A stretch of DNA of 64,000 bases from an uncultured beta proteobacterium (GTDB lineage Bacteria; Pseudomonadota; Gammaproteobacteria; Burkholderiales; Burkholderiaceae_C). Both the position numbers and the translations under genes were made by a program. The notes below the pieces were generated by a model. That model had not been told where the DNA came from, searched no databases, and was given only the letters and a program-made list of their open reading frames with translations. Below are positions 38,921 through 51,127 of this stretch, piece after piece (position 1 is the stretch's first letter; each line of letters starts with the position of its first letter). The DNA lies in NCBI GenBank assembly GCA_903873485.1, contig CAIQOO010000083.1:62001-126000 (forward strand), given 5' to 3'.

Positions 38921-40216
38921 CTAAATCTTAAGTGGTCGAGGACAAATCACCGCAACTGCTGCGGTGTTGCCAATCACCAGTATCAGGGTACGCAGCATGT
39001 CGCATATTGGATCGACCGCAAGAAACAAAATAAAGGCAGCCTCAAAAGGCAGGCCGATATAGGTGCACGTCATTCCGATCAACGACACTGTTACAAGCCC
39101 GGTCATCCCGGCGGAAGCAAAACCGGCGAGCACCGAGGCAGTCAAAACAACGCCAAGCTCTATCAATGACAGCGACCGACCGTAAAGCTGGGCGATAAAC
39201 AATGTCGCGCAAACATAATATACAACTGGGCCGATGCGCAAAAGAGATATGCTCAGTGGCACCAGAAGTTCCACCCGGGATCTGGCAAAGCCCAGTCGGT
39301 CAGCCAGGCTCTCAATCATGATGGGCATGCAAATGGCGCTGCTGCGGGTGGCCAGGGCCAGGGCAAAGGGGCCTCGCAGCGCATCAAGCGTCTGGCCGAG
39401 GGAGCTATTGGATCGCTTCCAGATGACGATGGCGGCCAGGGCCAAAAGTAAAACTGACACCACAAAGAAGGCCAATACAAATTGTGTCATGGCTTTCAAT
39501 GGTTCAATGCCGGTCTCGCCCAATTGTGCAGCGCTCATGCAAAACAACACCAAAGGCAACGGAAAGCTGAGCCAATACATCAGCTTCTGGCAAGCTTGAT
39601 AGACCGTCTCCAGTGCCTGTGTAAGCCCATCGGCGATGCGCCATGGCACATGCCCGACCGCCAGTCCGAACAAAAGGGCAAATACCAGGGCCTTGAGTGT
39701 TTCGCCATTTGCCAAGGCAGAGAAAATATTGGTGGGAACCAGGCTCATGACGATCTCAGCAAAACCGACTGATTTTTTCGCATCGTCAACACCCACGAGG
39801 TTCATGATGGTGTCACTGGCATTGAGGTCATTGCCAACCATCTTCCCAAGTGTCTGCATGGTGGTCGTGGACAAATTTTCACCGGGCCGCATGATCATCA
39901 GCAATACCGCACCAACGAGGGCCACAAACACTGAAAATGTCAGGAAAACCAGGGCTACCTGGCCAAGCAGCTTTCCAGTGCCGCCTTCGCGCAACAGGCG
40001 TTGCAGGCTGAAGATCACGGCCGAAACCATAAATGGCAGCGTGATCATCTTTAGCAGGTCAATATACACATCACCAACCAAGTCAAGCTTGGCGGCACTT
40101 TCAGGTTGAATGATTCCAAATGCGACACCGGCAGCCAGACTGCCGATGACCACCCATGGATTCAGGACAAATGCGTAAATTTTTTTGGTGTTCATTGGTA
40201 AAGACCCTGTGGTCAT
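38921..40216 (-). CDS. SDF-family dicarboxylate/amino acid:cation symporter in T6SS operon
   Basis: This 431-residue inner-membrane protein has the DAACS/GltP fold. The helix-8 signature DPICDMLRTLILVIGN retains the D/R/T residues that bind acidic substrates, and hairpin 1 reads TRSSAICMPIMIESL. The NMDGT of helix 7 is replaced by SLLRIGPVVYY, so the canonical sodium-site motif is missing. Its ATG overlaps the stop of the solute-binding protein gene (ATGA); a second ATG lies seven codons later. It precedes the racemase by 8 bp. Probable role: Asp/Glu-like amino-acid transport (inference). Confidence 0.88.
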   Translation of the reverse strand: MTTGSLPMNTKKIYAFVLNPWVVIGSLAAGVAFGIIQPESAAKLDLVGDVYIDLLKMITLPFMVSAVIFSLQRLLREGGTGKLLGQVALVFLTFSVFVALVGAVLLMIMRPGENLSTTTMQTLGKMVGNDLNASDTIMNLVGVDDAKKSVGFAEIVMSLVPTNIFSALANGETLKALVFALLFGLAVGHVPWRIADGLTQALETVYQACQKLMYWLSFPLPLVLFCMSAAQLGETGIEPLKAMTQFVLAFFVVSVLLLALAAIVIWKRSNSSLGQTLDALRGPFALALATRSSAICMPIMIESLADRLGFARSRVELLVPLSISLLRIGPVVYYVCATLFIAQLYGRSLSLIELGVVLTASVLAGFASAGMTGLVTVSLIGMTCTYIGLPFEAAFILFLAVDPICDMLRTLILVIGNTAAVAVICPRPLKI

Positions 40217-41181
40217 TTGCGATCAAGCGCTTTCAACACTTTGTTGATGTCCAGTTTTTCGGTGCGTTGAACGAGAAACTGGTTGACAAACGCCAACAGG
40301 GTAGTGTCCGAAATTGCAACGCCAATACCCAGCGTATCCTCCATGTCCTTGAGCGTCACAGTCCGCATTACCAGCGATATGGTCGGATCAGCGAGGAGCA
40401 GCCGCTTAACCTCAAATTCATCCCGATAAGCGCCAACAACATCGCCTTTGTTCAGGGCGGTCAAAGCATCACTCCAAGACGGGAATTCATGAATCTTTGC
40501 TTTCGGAAAATTTTGTCTTGCATAGTCTGCAAAAGAAGATTTGGCGATTACGCCGATGCTGCCGGTGAAATTGCGGATTACTTCCGGCAATGGGCGGCCT
40601 TTGGAGAGCTGTGCCAACATAACCCGGTTAAGAATCAGTGCATGGTTCAGTGTCAGGTAGGGATTGCTGAATGCGATGGTCTGGGCACGGGCCAGGGTTC
40701 GCGACAACTTGCTGATGGCCAAATCGGCTTCGCCCCTGGCAAGTTGATCAACAACCGCGTTGAATGTTGGCGCATCGCGCAATATGCGCAGCTTGACTTT
40801 GAGTTCCTTGGCGATGGCATTTGCCAAATCGACTTCCAAACCTTGCCATTCACCTTTGTTGTCAAAAAAGAATGGCGGTGTATCAACCTTCAGCATCGCA
40901 ACAACGAGTTCACCTCGGTTGACAATCCGCGCGATGTCGGGTGCCAGCAGCCGACCATCTGGCATGCGCACAAGAACCGATGGGGCAACTGCAACTGGCT
41001 GCGCCGCAACTCCGGGTGCATCTTTGCCACCTGCCTGCCCGACTGCCTTGACACTTTGTCCAAACGAAAATGCCGGAACCGTCAGGAAAAGTACAACGAT
41101 GCACTGCCACAAGATCGTCAGGATATTCCCCAACTGGCTGCGGCACTGCCGAAAGTAAGAATGTAAATAGTGGATTGACAT
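40213..41181 (-). CDS. Family 3 extracellular solute-binding protein (amino-acid type)
   Basis: This 322-residue protein has a signal peptide or anchor (residues about 18-42) and an SBP_bac_3 domain: RGELVVAMLKVDTPPFFF, WQGLEVDLANAIAKELKV, GEADLAISKLSRTLARAQTIAFSNPY and GAYRDEFEVKRLL. The Arg and Asp in these segments usually bind amino-acid carboxylate and amino groups. No ABC permease or ATPase is present; it is coupled by ATGA to an SDF symporter instead, so it may feed or gate that transporter. It is part of the T6SS operon. Confidence 0.9.
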   Translation of the reverse strand: MSIHYLHSYFRQCRSQLGNILTILWQCIVVLFLTVPAFSFGQSVKAVGQAGGKDAPGVAAQPVAVAPSVLVRMPDGRLLAPDIARIVNRGELVVAMLKVDTPPFFFDNKGEWQGLEVDLANAIAKELKVKLRILRDAPTFNAVVDQLARGEADLAISKLSRTLARAQTIAFSNPYLTLNHALILNRVMLAQLSKGRPLPEVIRNFTGSIGVIAKSSFADYARQNFPKAKIHEFPSWSDALTALNKGDVVGAYRDEFEVKRLLLADPTISLVMRTVTLKDMEDTLGIGVAISDTTLLAFVNQFLVQRTEKLDINKVLKALDRK

Positions 41182-41199
41182 GGTATTGAACGGTAATCT

Positions 41200-41409
41200 T
41201 CAGGGGACAGGCGATGGGGCTGAACCTGTCGCAAGGGCTGGAACAGCAGTTCGTGAAGAGACTTGAGGTGCAACAGACGCAGATGGCTGCTGACCCATCT
41301 GTTTGCCAATTTCGACACCCATTAGAAAAAGCAGGATGAAAAGCAACAAGAGGCAAGAGACTGCAATGGCAATCATCCGGGAAGTCATGGTAAATACATA
41401 TTGCGCCAT
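41200..41409 (-). CDS. Small single-pass membrane protein of unknown function
   Basis: This protein of up to 69 residues has one strong membrane helix (AIAVSCLLLLFILLFLMGVEIG) and a Pro/Ala/Ser-rich tail facing either side. I recognise no family. It sits in a tight chain between the PAAR-like gene (8 bp) and the solute-binding gene (18 bp), all on one strand, which supports it being real. An internal ATG at 41388 could be the true start; neither start has a strong ribosome site. Confidence 0.6.
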   Translation of the reverse strand: MAQYVFTMTSRMIAIAVSCLLLLFILLFLMGVEIGKQMGQQPSASVAPQVSSRTAVPALATGSAPSPVP

Positions 41410-41416
41410 AGTACTA

Positions 41417-41806
41417 TCAGGGAATCATTTCGGTAAATTGACCCGGCACAACGATCTGGATTACGCCACCCCAGGCGCACATGAGCTTGGAAGTGTTTTG
41501 CAGGCTGGGCATATTGCCCAACAAAACCGTTGGAGCGCCGATTATCCACGGAGCAGGCGTGACCGGTACGCATGGCATGGGGGTAAGAACGCCGAGTGCC
41601 GCTGCGGTAGCGGCTGCAACAACCGGATTTGATGGGCTGAGGCACATCGCAAATGTCGGAATATTGAGCATCGGCACATGGTCCATGATGTTGGCAGCCG
41701 GCATGCTGCTGGTCAATACGCGATTTAAAGGAAGCACAACCAGACTGGTCGGTGCCGCACCAAAACTGCACATAAGCATGGCACCGTTACAGACATGGAA
41801 ACCCAT
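41417..41806 (-). CDS. PAAR-like DUF4280 spike-tip protein
   Basis: This 129-residue protein fits DUF4280, a PAAR-like family: FHVCNGAMLMCSFGAAP at the N-terminus, then VLTPMPCVPVTPAPW and SKLMCAWGGVIQIVVPGQ. Conserved cysteines may bind a metal at the tip of the VgrG spike. It has no C-terminal toxin extension. It lies two genes after vgrG with the MORN-like protein between them, a cassette arrangement that suggests spike loading. Confidence 0.88.
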   Translation of the reverse strand: MGFHVCNGAMLMCSFGAAPTSLVVLPLNRVLTSSMPAANIMDHVPMLNIPTFAMCLSPSNPVVAAATAAALGVLTPMPCVPVTPAPWIIGAPTVLLGNMPSLQNTSKLMCAWGGVIQIVVPGQFTEMIP

Positions 41807-41808
41807 AA

Positions 41809-42570
41809 CTACCCCCCACGAACGAGTTTTTCCAGACTTTTCATGAAGCCCGGCTGTTGTTGAGAAACCACCAATTCCATTCCGTTTTGATCAAATCGAC
41901 GGGCGACACCCACTGGCTTGCCTTTGCGGTACTCAATTTCTTCGAGAACCTGGCCATTCGGCCAAAAGCGCCTGAGCACGCCGTTGAGCAGATTGGCGCG
42001 ATACTGTGCCGTTTGTGTTGGAGCGCCATTGGCTCCATAGTCCACTACTTCACCATCCAATAATCCTGCCCGGTAGCGGGCGCGGCGTACCACCCTACCT
42101 TCGGTCAGGTAAATTGATTCACCTTCGAGTTGACCCGCCACATACTGCATTCTTGCTATGGGTTCGCCGGATTCAGCATAGGCGACAGATTCACCCTGCG
42201 CAACGCCTTGCACAAACTGCTGCTCCAGCAGGGGTTTTCCACTCGGATAATTCGTTCGGGTGATGCCATGCGGCAAATCGTTGACGTGTTCTCTTACCTG
42301 AAGTACACCGCCTTTCGCGTCATACAAGCGCAGCGCGCCCTGAAGCTTGCCGGCCTGGTAGGTCGCCTCCATGGCCGGCGCATTGGCAGCACCATAGATT
42401 GCCATGGAACCATCACGCAAGCCGTTGACATAGCTGGTGCGACAAAGCAAGTTTCCTCCATCGTCGACAACCTCTTGCATCGCCATTTGGGCAAGCCCTG
42501 GTGCTGCTACAGCAGAGTTGACGACTGGCGGAAGCAATGCAGTGACGGGTGGGACGGTTAGAGCAAGCAT
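41809..42570 (-). CDS. MORN/YwqK-like repeat protein in VgrG-PAAR cassette
   Basis: This 253-residue protein has about eight repeats of the form YxxGxxxGxxxxY (for example YVNGLRDGSMAIYG, YQAGKLQGALRLYD, YRANLLNGVLRRFW), a MORN/YwqK-like beta-meander. The start ATG is 5 bp after the vgrG stop, and its stop is 2 bp before the PAAR-like gene start. No signal peptide is convincing. Such proteins near vgrG could be adaptors, immunity proteins or effectors; the sequence does not decide. Confidence 0.8.
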   Translation of the reverse strand: MLALTVPPVTALLPPVVNSAVAAPGLAQMAMQEVVDDGGNLLCRTSYVNGLRDGSMAIYGAANAPAMEATYQAGKLQGALRLYDAKGGVLQVREHVNDLPHGITRTNYPSGKPLLEQQFVQGVAQGESVAYAESGEPIARMQYVAGQLEGESIYLTEGRVVRRARYRAGLLDGEVVDYGANGAPTQTAQYRANLLNGVLRRFWPNGQVLEEIEYRKGKPVGVARRFDQNGMELVVSQQQPGFMKSLEKLVRGG

Positions 42571-42575
42571 GGCAA

Positions 42576-44518
42576 TCAGTTTATCTTGACCAAGCCAGCC
42601 TTGGCTTCGAGCAAACCACCACCGTCAACGGTCTGCATCGCCGAAGCCTTGTTGCTGACCATCACACTCTCGTTGGTCAGGGTGGCGCCACCCTTGTTGG
42701 TGAGGCCAACACCTGCTTCATTTTTGAGATTGACTGCGGCCTTGTTGGTCAGGTTGGTGCCCGCCTCGACATCGACTGACATGGCCGATTTGATCTTGAT
42801 GGATCCGGTTACGTCAATGACAAGGTTCCCGGTGACCTTGAGTTCGTAGTTGCCCGTCACTTCGTGTGTGAAATTGGCCTTGTTCGTATGGGTTTCGTCC
42901 CCGGTAACCTCCAATGCACGGGTACCCTTGACCGAGTGAACTTCTTTGCCAGTGTCCACCTTGACGGTGCGGTCGCCTTTTTTGACCGTATGCAGTTCCG
43001 AGCCGGCAATTACCGTCGTGGTCAGATCGTTTTCGATCTCGGTACGCATGTCTTTTTGTGCATGCAGGTAAAGCTCTTCCGAGTCTTTTTTGTCTTCAAA
43101 GCGCATCTCGTTGCCGGCAGAACCTTTCTTGGTGGAACGCGAAAGAATGGTGCTCTGCGATGACAGGGATGGCAATTTGATCGGTGTGGTTTGCTCGGCG
43201 TTATAGACGCGGCCCGACACATAGGGCCTATCGGGGTCACCATCGAGATAGCTGACAATGACCTCCTGCCCTATCCGGGGAATATACAAAGCACCCCAAC
43301 CCTGCCCGGCCCACGCCTGTGACACCCGAATCCAGCACGAGCTTGATTCATCGGATTTTCCTTTCCTGTCCCAGGGGAACTGAATTTTGACTCGCCCATG
43401 CTGGTCGGTCCAGATTTCTTCCCCACTTGACCCAACAACCTTGGCGGTGTGATCACCAAACACGACAGGATGTGGCGTTATTCTTGGTGCGCGAAACTGC
43501 TCAGTGGCCAACAAGACTTCAAAATTGTTGACATAGGCGCCACGGTCAACCCGGTGCTGTACTCGTCGCACCAGATATGACACATTGACATCGGCCCGCA
43601 CATGCTCGGCCAGGGTAAAAGTGGTGCCGGCCAGCAAATGGTGGCAGTGACTATTGCCCTTGCCAATCAAATGCTCGACCTGATGCTCCTGAACCCGGAC
43701 TTGTGCCTTCTTTTGCCCGCTGCTGGTTGTCAGGTGCCGTCCCGGGTACTCGTAGTCCAATCCGCGCCCACTCACCCCGTCAGATTTTGCGAACAAATCG
43801 GTGCTGGGAGTCATGTAATTGAAGTCATCGACAGCATGAGACAGCGCAACCAATCGCCTCTCAAGTTCGAACTGCGTGACCGAATCGACGCGTCGGAAAT
43901 TGTCACCCTCGCTGCGAATCACCAGGCTTGCCATATTCGGGCAAGCGGTGTAAGCCGCTTTGCTGTCAGCCAGCATCAGCGTGTGTGCTCCGTCACTGAA
44001 GGTGAACCAATAGAAAATGCCCTCGTCCTCCATCAGTCTGGAAATGAAGTCGAAGGCTGTCTCGTCATAACGCACGCAGTATTCACGGGCGGTATATGCG
44101 CCGGTGATATCGGCAGCCTGGAAGGCCACTCCAAATTCGCCAAGCACCGCCTTGATGATGTCTGGAACAGTCTGGTTTTGGTAGATCACCCGATCTCGCC
44201 CCAGCGTCAGCAGCCACATTCTGGGCACCAGTTCCGCCGAGTAAAGGGCAAAGTCAACGGCGCTTCCCAGATAAGTGAATTTTGAGATGATGCCGTTGAA
44301 AAAGCGCGACGGCCCGGCAACCTGCTGCAACTTGACCGTCGCCGACGTGCCAACGACGGTCGACCCCTGAAGGCTGCCATCCTCCGAGCGCATTGTCAGC
44401 GTGAAGTGGAAAAGTTCAGACAGTGACTCGGTGCCCCAGAAGCTATCGAGCAGCAGCTTTTCCGGCCCGAGCGCAGTGGTCACGCCAAGAAAGGCATCGC
44501 CTTGGGTATAGCCTTCTC

Positions 44519-44522
<4 letters not shown>
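42576..44522 (-). CDS. tssI: T6SS spike protein VgrG (TssI)
   Basis: This 648-residue spike trimer subunit has the gp27-like part (residues 1-380, with YCVRYDETAFDFISRLMEDEGIFYW as landmark), the gp5-like OB fold (WTDQHGRVKIQFPWDRKG, then SQAWAGQGWGALYIPRIGQEVIV) and a beta-helix of short repeats to the C-terminus (LTNKAAVNLKNEAGVGLTNK). It ends without a toxin domain. Its ATG overlaps the clpV stop (ATGA). Confidence 0.97.
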
Positions 44523-47272
<2,750 letters not shown>

Positions 47273-47288
47273 AGGTGCCGAATTTAAT

Positions 47289-48335
47289 TCAATGGGGAGT
47301 GGCAGAAACTTGGGTCAGCTTGAGTTGCACAGTCGGCAATTCGCCCCGAAAGGACGCGCTTGTCAACCACGAAGTCCAGCCCAGGTGCAGCGGATTGGCA
47401 GCGCTCAACAGGCAAGGTTTTCGCTCGGTCGGCGCCAGCTTCAATTCCATCTTTATGTCAATATCAAGTGGCAGGTAGCGCCGAATCAAGTAACAGGCAA
47501 GCTTGTGTTCGTACCCTCCGGGCAGAAGGCCGAGCAGGCGATGCAGCTTCAGTTCAGAAAAAACCAGTGCGATTCCGCTTCCCTGATCCCAGACCCGCTT
47601 GCCAAGAACAGCCGCTCTGGCAAGCCGTGCGCCACCGACCCCCCGGCCAGACACCAAACGCGTGAACGCATCCGGTTCGAGCTTGCACCAGCCACCGACA
47701 AATTGCGACCCGTGAACCTGGAGATTCATGCGGTCGCGCAACAGCACCAACAGTCCTGTCATCGAGCGCGGTGCCCCGCCAAGCAGGCCCGCGTGACGCA
47801 GCCACACTGCGGGTCTCTCGGCAGCCTGCCTGCCTGCGCGAAGCCCCAGCGCACTGACAGCATCAAGCGTTGCTGCCAACATTGACTGCGCCGGCGCATC
47901 CGCATTGAGCGCTGTGTTGTGCTTTTTTTTGCTGCGATAAAGGAAAGACAAAAAACGATGGTTAAAAATATCAAGAAAGTCGGCCGTTGCCCTGTCTTTG
48001 CGTGCACGACGCTCAAGCAGCAGTTCGGTAAACGGCAGCGGCAATGGGCCAGTCGCTCCTGCCAGCGATAACACGGTGGTGGAAAGCAGAAAAGGCTCGC
48101 CGGACTCGGCGCGCTCCGTCACCGACTGCACATCACTGGGCTGAAAAGCAAGGGATACAAAGGCACTCAGCCGAACCGCCTCAAGCTCTCCAGGCCCGTG
48201 GGAAAGGCCCACGGCCACGCAGCCAGGGGCCGACCGTTCCAGCAGACTGATGGCCTGAAACAGGTTAAAACCCTGCGGTCTGGCCATCAGGCGGGCGATC
48301 AAACGACGACTTGGCGGCCAGTCATCGGTTCCCAT
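47289..48335 (-). CDS. tssG: T6SS baseplate protein TssG
   Basis: This 348-residue protein has the TssG opening (RPQGFNLFQAISLLE) and the LPLPFTELLLERRARKD and DFLDIFNHRFLSFLYR segments. It forms the baseplate wedge with TssF. Its start overlaps the end of tssF by 37 bp, a common coupling in T6SS loci. Confidence 0.95.
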   Translation of the reverse strand: MGTDDWPPSRRLIARLMARPQGFNLFQAISLLERSAPGCVAVGLSHGPGELEAVRLSAFVSLAFQPSDVQSVTERAESGEPFLLSTTVLSLAGATGPLPLPFTELLLERRARKDRATADFLDIFNHRFLSFLYRSKKKHNTALNADAPAQSMLAATLDAVSALGLRAGRQAAERPAVWLRHAGLLGGAPRSMTGLLVLLRDRMNLQVHGSQFVGGWCKLEPDAFTRLVSGRGVGGARLARAAVLGKRVWDQGSGIALVFSELKLHRLLGLLPGGYEHKLACYLIRRYLPLDIDIKMELKLAPTERKPCLLSAANPLHLGWTSWLTSASFRGELPTVQLKLTQVSATPH

Positions 48336-50056
48336 TGTTTCCTCGTTTCATCGCCTTGCCGTGCAGCCAGCCGAACGAATGAATTGACCGACGTGTACAG
48401 GGCAAAAAATCGCGCCAGCACCGCCGACATCAGCAGTGACGACCCCCCGGCAAACGACTCTTCATCAAACTCCAGGGTCACCTGTGTGCCGCGACAAAAG
48501 CCGCGCCAGGCCTGCGTACCCACATGCGCCGTCGTGCCATGGGCCGACAGCCCGGTAATGCCACGGATTTGGGCATGATCGCGCCGACTCTCGGAGGCGA
48601 ACAACATCAACATCTCACGCAACTGGTCGCGTCCAATTGAACCATCCACCAGCGACTGATGGTTTAGTGTCAATAGCGACACCAGCCGCCAAAGTGTTGC
48701 ACTGCCAAGCGGCGGGTCGCGCTGGGCGGTAGGCTCATACAGGCAGCGCACCCTGGTCGGCTGTGCTGGCCCCTCGGCTACCAGGCGTGAACCAATCGGC
48801 ACCTGTTCGGCAAGACGCCGATTGGTGCACAGCAGATGCGCATACACGACCGACTGGGAGGGCTGGCTAAAGCCCTTGTTGCCATCAACAAACGACAGGA
48901 ACAAATCGGTTCCGGGGATATTGGGGCGCAGGCTCTGCTCGCGCCTGGATGACCAAAACACCGTATTGGTGCTGTTGCGAAGATGCCCCAATGCAGCAAA
49001 GTTAGGCACATCAATGGATTTGTCGGCATCGGGATCTGAGGCGACGACCGACACGATCGAATGCGCCTCGGTAAATATCTCGCGTTGCCGGTCGGGAACC
49101 AACAAGTACTCGTAATGCTGATGGTCGATCTGAATCGGTTCACTGACACGCGCAAACAGATTGACGATGGGGGTACAACCAAGCTGGAAGTTGTCGGCAG
49201 TGACATGGCGCAACGCACGCGCCGGCCGGTTGAGCTGAAAAACCAGATCACAGTGCCGCCCTTTGCCGAGTCTCCCGCGCAACTGGTGCAGGTCAAAAAA
49301 ATGAAACTTGCGCGGAAATGCAAAATATTCCTGCAACAGTCCGTAAGCCGGCTGCGCGTTGGACGGCAGCGGAAGAATCTCCTGGCCTTCTTCGTAGCCG
49401 ACCTCGCGCCATGCGTCGCGCGCGAGTGGCTGCACACCACTGCTGCCGGCACAATGCACGCCGAGCGACGACACGCTCGCCACCAGCGCGTCGTATAGCG
49501 GCATGGTGGTCATCCAGTCACCTTGTAAATGAATGCGCAGGTGGTCGATTTCCAACTCAGAGAAGTCAATATCGGGGTCACATTCCAGGGTGAGTCGCAA
49601 CACCGACTCCGAGTCAATACTGGCCTGGACCACCTGCACCGGCCACAGCATGGTGTCCCAGGCAGTGCGAAAGCGGCACTGTTGTCCCTGCACGGTTGTG
49701 GCATACAGCATGGTATGGCGGGGAACCCGGAAACCGGCGGTCACCTTGCCCTGTGTCGGGTCCAGCTTGAATTGGGAAACCGACATCGACGGAATCGGTT
49801 GCACCAGCGACGGGCACAGGTTGTCCAGCAGCGAATACGCAACATCTGGAAATTCCTGGTCCAGCGCCCGATGCACGCGTGCCGATAAAAAAGCAACCGA
49901 TTCAATCAGCCGTTCGGTATGCGGGTCCAGCGACTCCGAGCCATGCAGTGTCAGCCTTGAAGCGACCTTGGGGTAGCGGCGTGCAAAATCGACACCTTGA
50001 CCGCGCAGATAAATCAGTTCACGCTGGTAATACTGCAGTAGATCGCTGTGCTGCAT
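48299..50056 (-). CDS. tssF: T6SS baseplate protein TssF
   Basis: This 585-residue wedge protein starts LQYYQRELIYLRGQGVDFARRYP, the TssF signature, followed by DPHTERLIESVAFL and FPDVAYSLLDNLCP. Length is typical. It lies 11 bp after tssE and overlaps tssG. Confidence 0.96.
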   Translation of the reverse strand: MQHSDLLQYYQRELIYLRGQGVDFARRYPKVASRLTLHGSESLDPHTERLIESVAFLSARVHRALDQEFPDVAYSLLDNLCPSLVQPIPSMSVSQFKLDPTQGKVTAGFRVPRHTMLYATTVQGQQCRFRTAWDTMLWPVQVVQASIDSESVLRLTLECDPDIDFSELEIDHLRIHLQGDWMTTMPLYDALVASVSSLGVHCAGSSGVQPLARDAWREVGYEEGQEILPLPSNAQPAYGLLQEYFAFPRKFHFFDLHQLRGRLGKGRHCDLVFQLNRPARALRHVTADNFQLGCTPIVNLFARVSEPIQIDHQHYEYLLVPDRQREIFTEAHSIVSVVASDPDADKSIDVPNFAALGHLRNSTNTVFWSSRREQSLRPNIPGTDLFLSFVDGNKGFSQPSQSVVYAHLLCTNRRLAEQVPIGSRLVAEGPAQPTRVRCLYEPTAQRDPPLGSATLWRLVSLLTLNHQSLVDGSIGRDQLREMLMLFASESRRDHAQIRGITGLSAHGTTAHVGTQAWRGFCRGTQVTLEFDEESFAGGSSLLMSAVLARFFALYTSVNSFVRLAARQGDETRKQWEPMTGRQVVV

Positions 50057-50067
50057 GGGGCGAATGA

Positions 50068-50529
50068 TCAGGTAATTTTCACCGACCTGTCGGCGGATGA
50101 GTCAAGAGCAATTTCAAAATCCATGCGCCTTAATTCAGTGCCTATGCGCGCCTCCGAGGCAATATTGACGCTGACCGAATTGAATGTTGAGGCACTGCGG
50201 CCATCAAACTTCACTGAAACCTTGCCCAAGCGTGGCTCAAAACGCTCGACGGCCAGCGTCAAGGCACGACGCAATACGTCCATTTCGGTGTTGTTTTGAA
50301 TGCTGACACTGGAAAAATCGGGAATGCCGTATTCCAGCACCGAGCCGTTGCCATCTGCAAAATTTTGCAAATGCAGCGAAGAGCGGGTATTGAACAAGCG
50401 ATGAAGTTCTCTTGCAATAGAGTCCCTGATCGCCTGCTCGGTTTCCAGATAACGCGCACCACTGACTGCATCATCTTGCGAAAGTCGGTCAAATAGCGGA
50501 ACTGCCAAGCCCCTTATCAGCTCAGACAT
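50068..50529 (-). CDS. tssE: T6SS baseplate protein TssE (gp25-like)
   Basis: This 153-residue protein has the gp25-like fold: PLFDRLSQDD, then ELHRLFNTRSS, YGIPDFSS and FEPRL, ending in IALDSSADRSV. It helps nucleate sheath assembly. A GGAG site lies upstream of the ATG. It follows hcp and precedes tssF. Confidence 0.95.
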   Translation of the reverse strand: MSELIRGLAVPLFDRLSQDDAVSGARYLETEQAIRDSIARELHRLFNTRSSLHLQNFADGNGSVLEYGIPDFSSVSIQNNTEMDVLRRALTLAVERFEPRLGKVSVKFDGRSASTFNSVSVNIASEARIGTELRRMDFEIALDSSADRSVKIT

Positions 50530-50581
50530 GCGCCGCGCTCCGGCGTTTCACACAAAACGCAGTGATCGACATGCCAACCCG

Positions 50582-51073
50582 TTACGTTGTCACGTTCTTG
50601 GCAGCATCGTAAATGAACGATTCCTTGCCATCCGCAGTACCCTTAAGGCCTTGAACGAAATAATCGACGGTGATCTTGGAAAAATTCAAGGACAGGGATT
50701 CAGAAGGTGTGTCGCCTCCAGACGATATGCTCAAGCTCGAAATAAAAACATCCACGAGCGTAAATTCCATATATTTGGTATTTTGGCCCACTGCGTCGTT
50801 ACGCGTGAATGAAATAATGACTTTGCCAATGGGTGATGCGACCGGTTTTGTAAGCATCTTCAAAAGCTGTGGCGTCGCCTTGTCTGAACTACGCGATAAA
50901 GTAACTTCGGATATCGACGGTGTCGATACCGTCCGGGTGGTGTTGGCTGCACCAGCCGCAGATATCCCGATGCCGGCACCCCACTGGAATGAATCGACCT
51001 GGAGCTTGTCTATGTAGCCTTCCAACTGGCACGCGCCCGTGATGGAAGCTCCAAAATCTACGATGATGGTCAT
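50582..51073 (-). CDS. tssD: T6SS tube protein Hcp (TssD)
   Basis: This 163-residue inner-tube subunit has the Hcp pattern: IDKLQVDSFQWGAGIG near the start, SEVTLSRSSDKATPQLLK in the middle, and the C-terminal VDYFVQG strand. It forms hexameric rings loaded with effectors. It lies between tssC and tssE, with small spacers (54 and 52 bp). Confidence 0.96.
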   Translation of the reverse strand: MTIIVDFGASITGACQLEGYIDKLQVDSFQWGAGIGISAAGAANTTRTVSTPSISEVTLSRSSDKATPQLLKMLTKPVASPIGKVIISFTRNDAVGQNTKYMEFTLVDVFISSLSISSGGDTPSESLSLNFSKITVDYFVQGLKGTADGKESFIYDAAKNVTT

Positions 51074-51127
51074 GATGTGATTTCCTTTGATCTATTCAAT
51101 TAAATTAAAAAAGCTTAACACTGCGCA

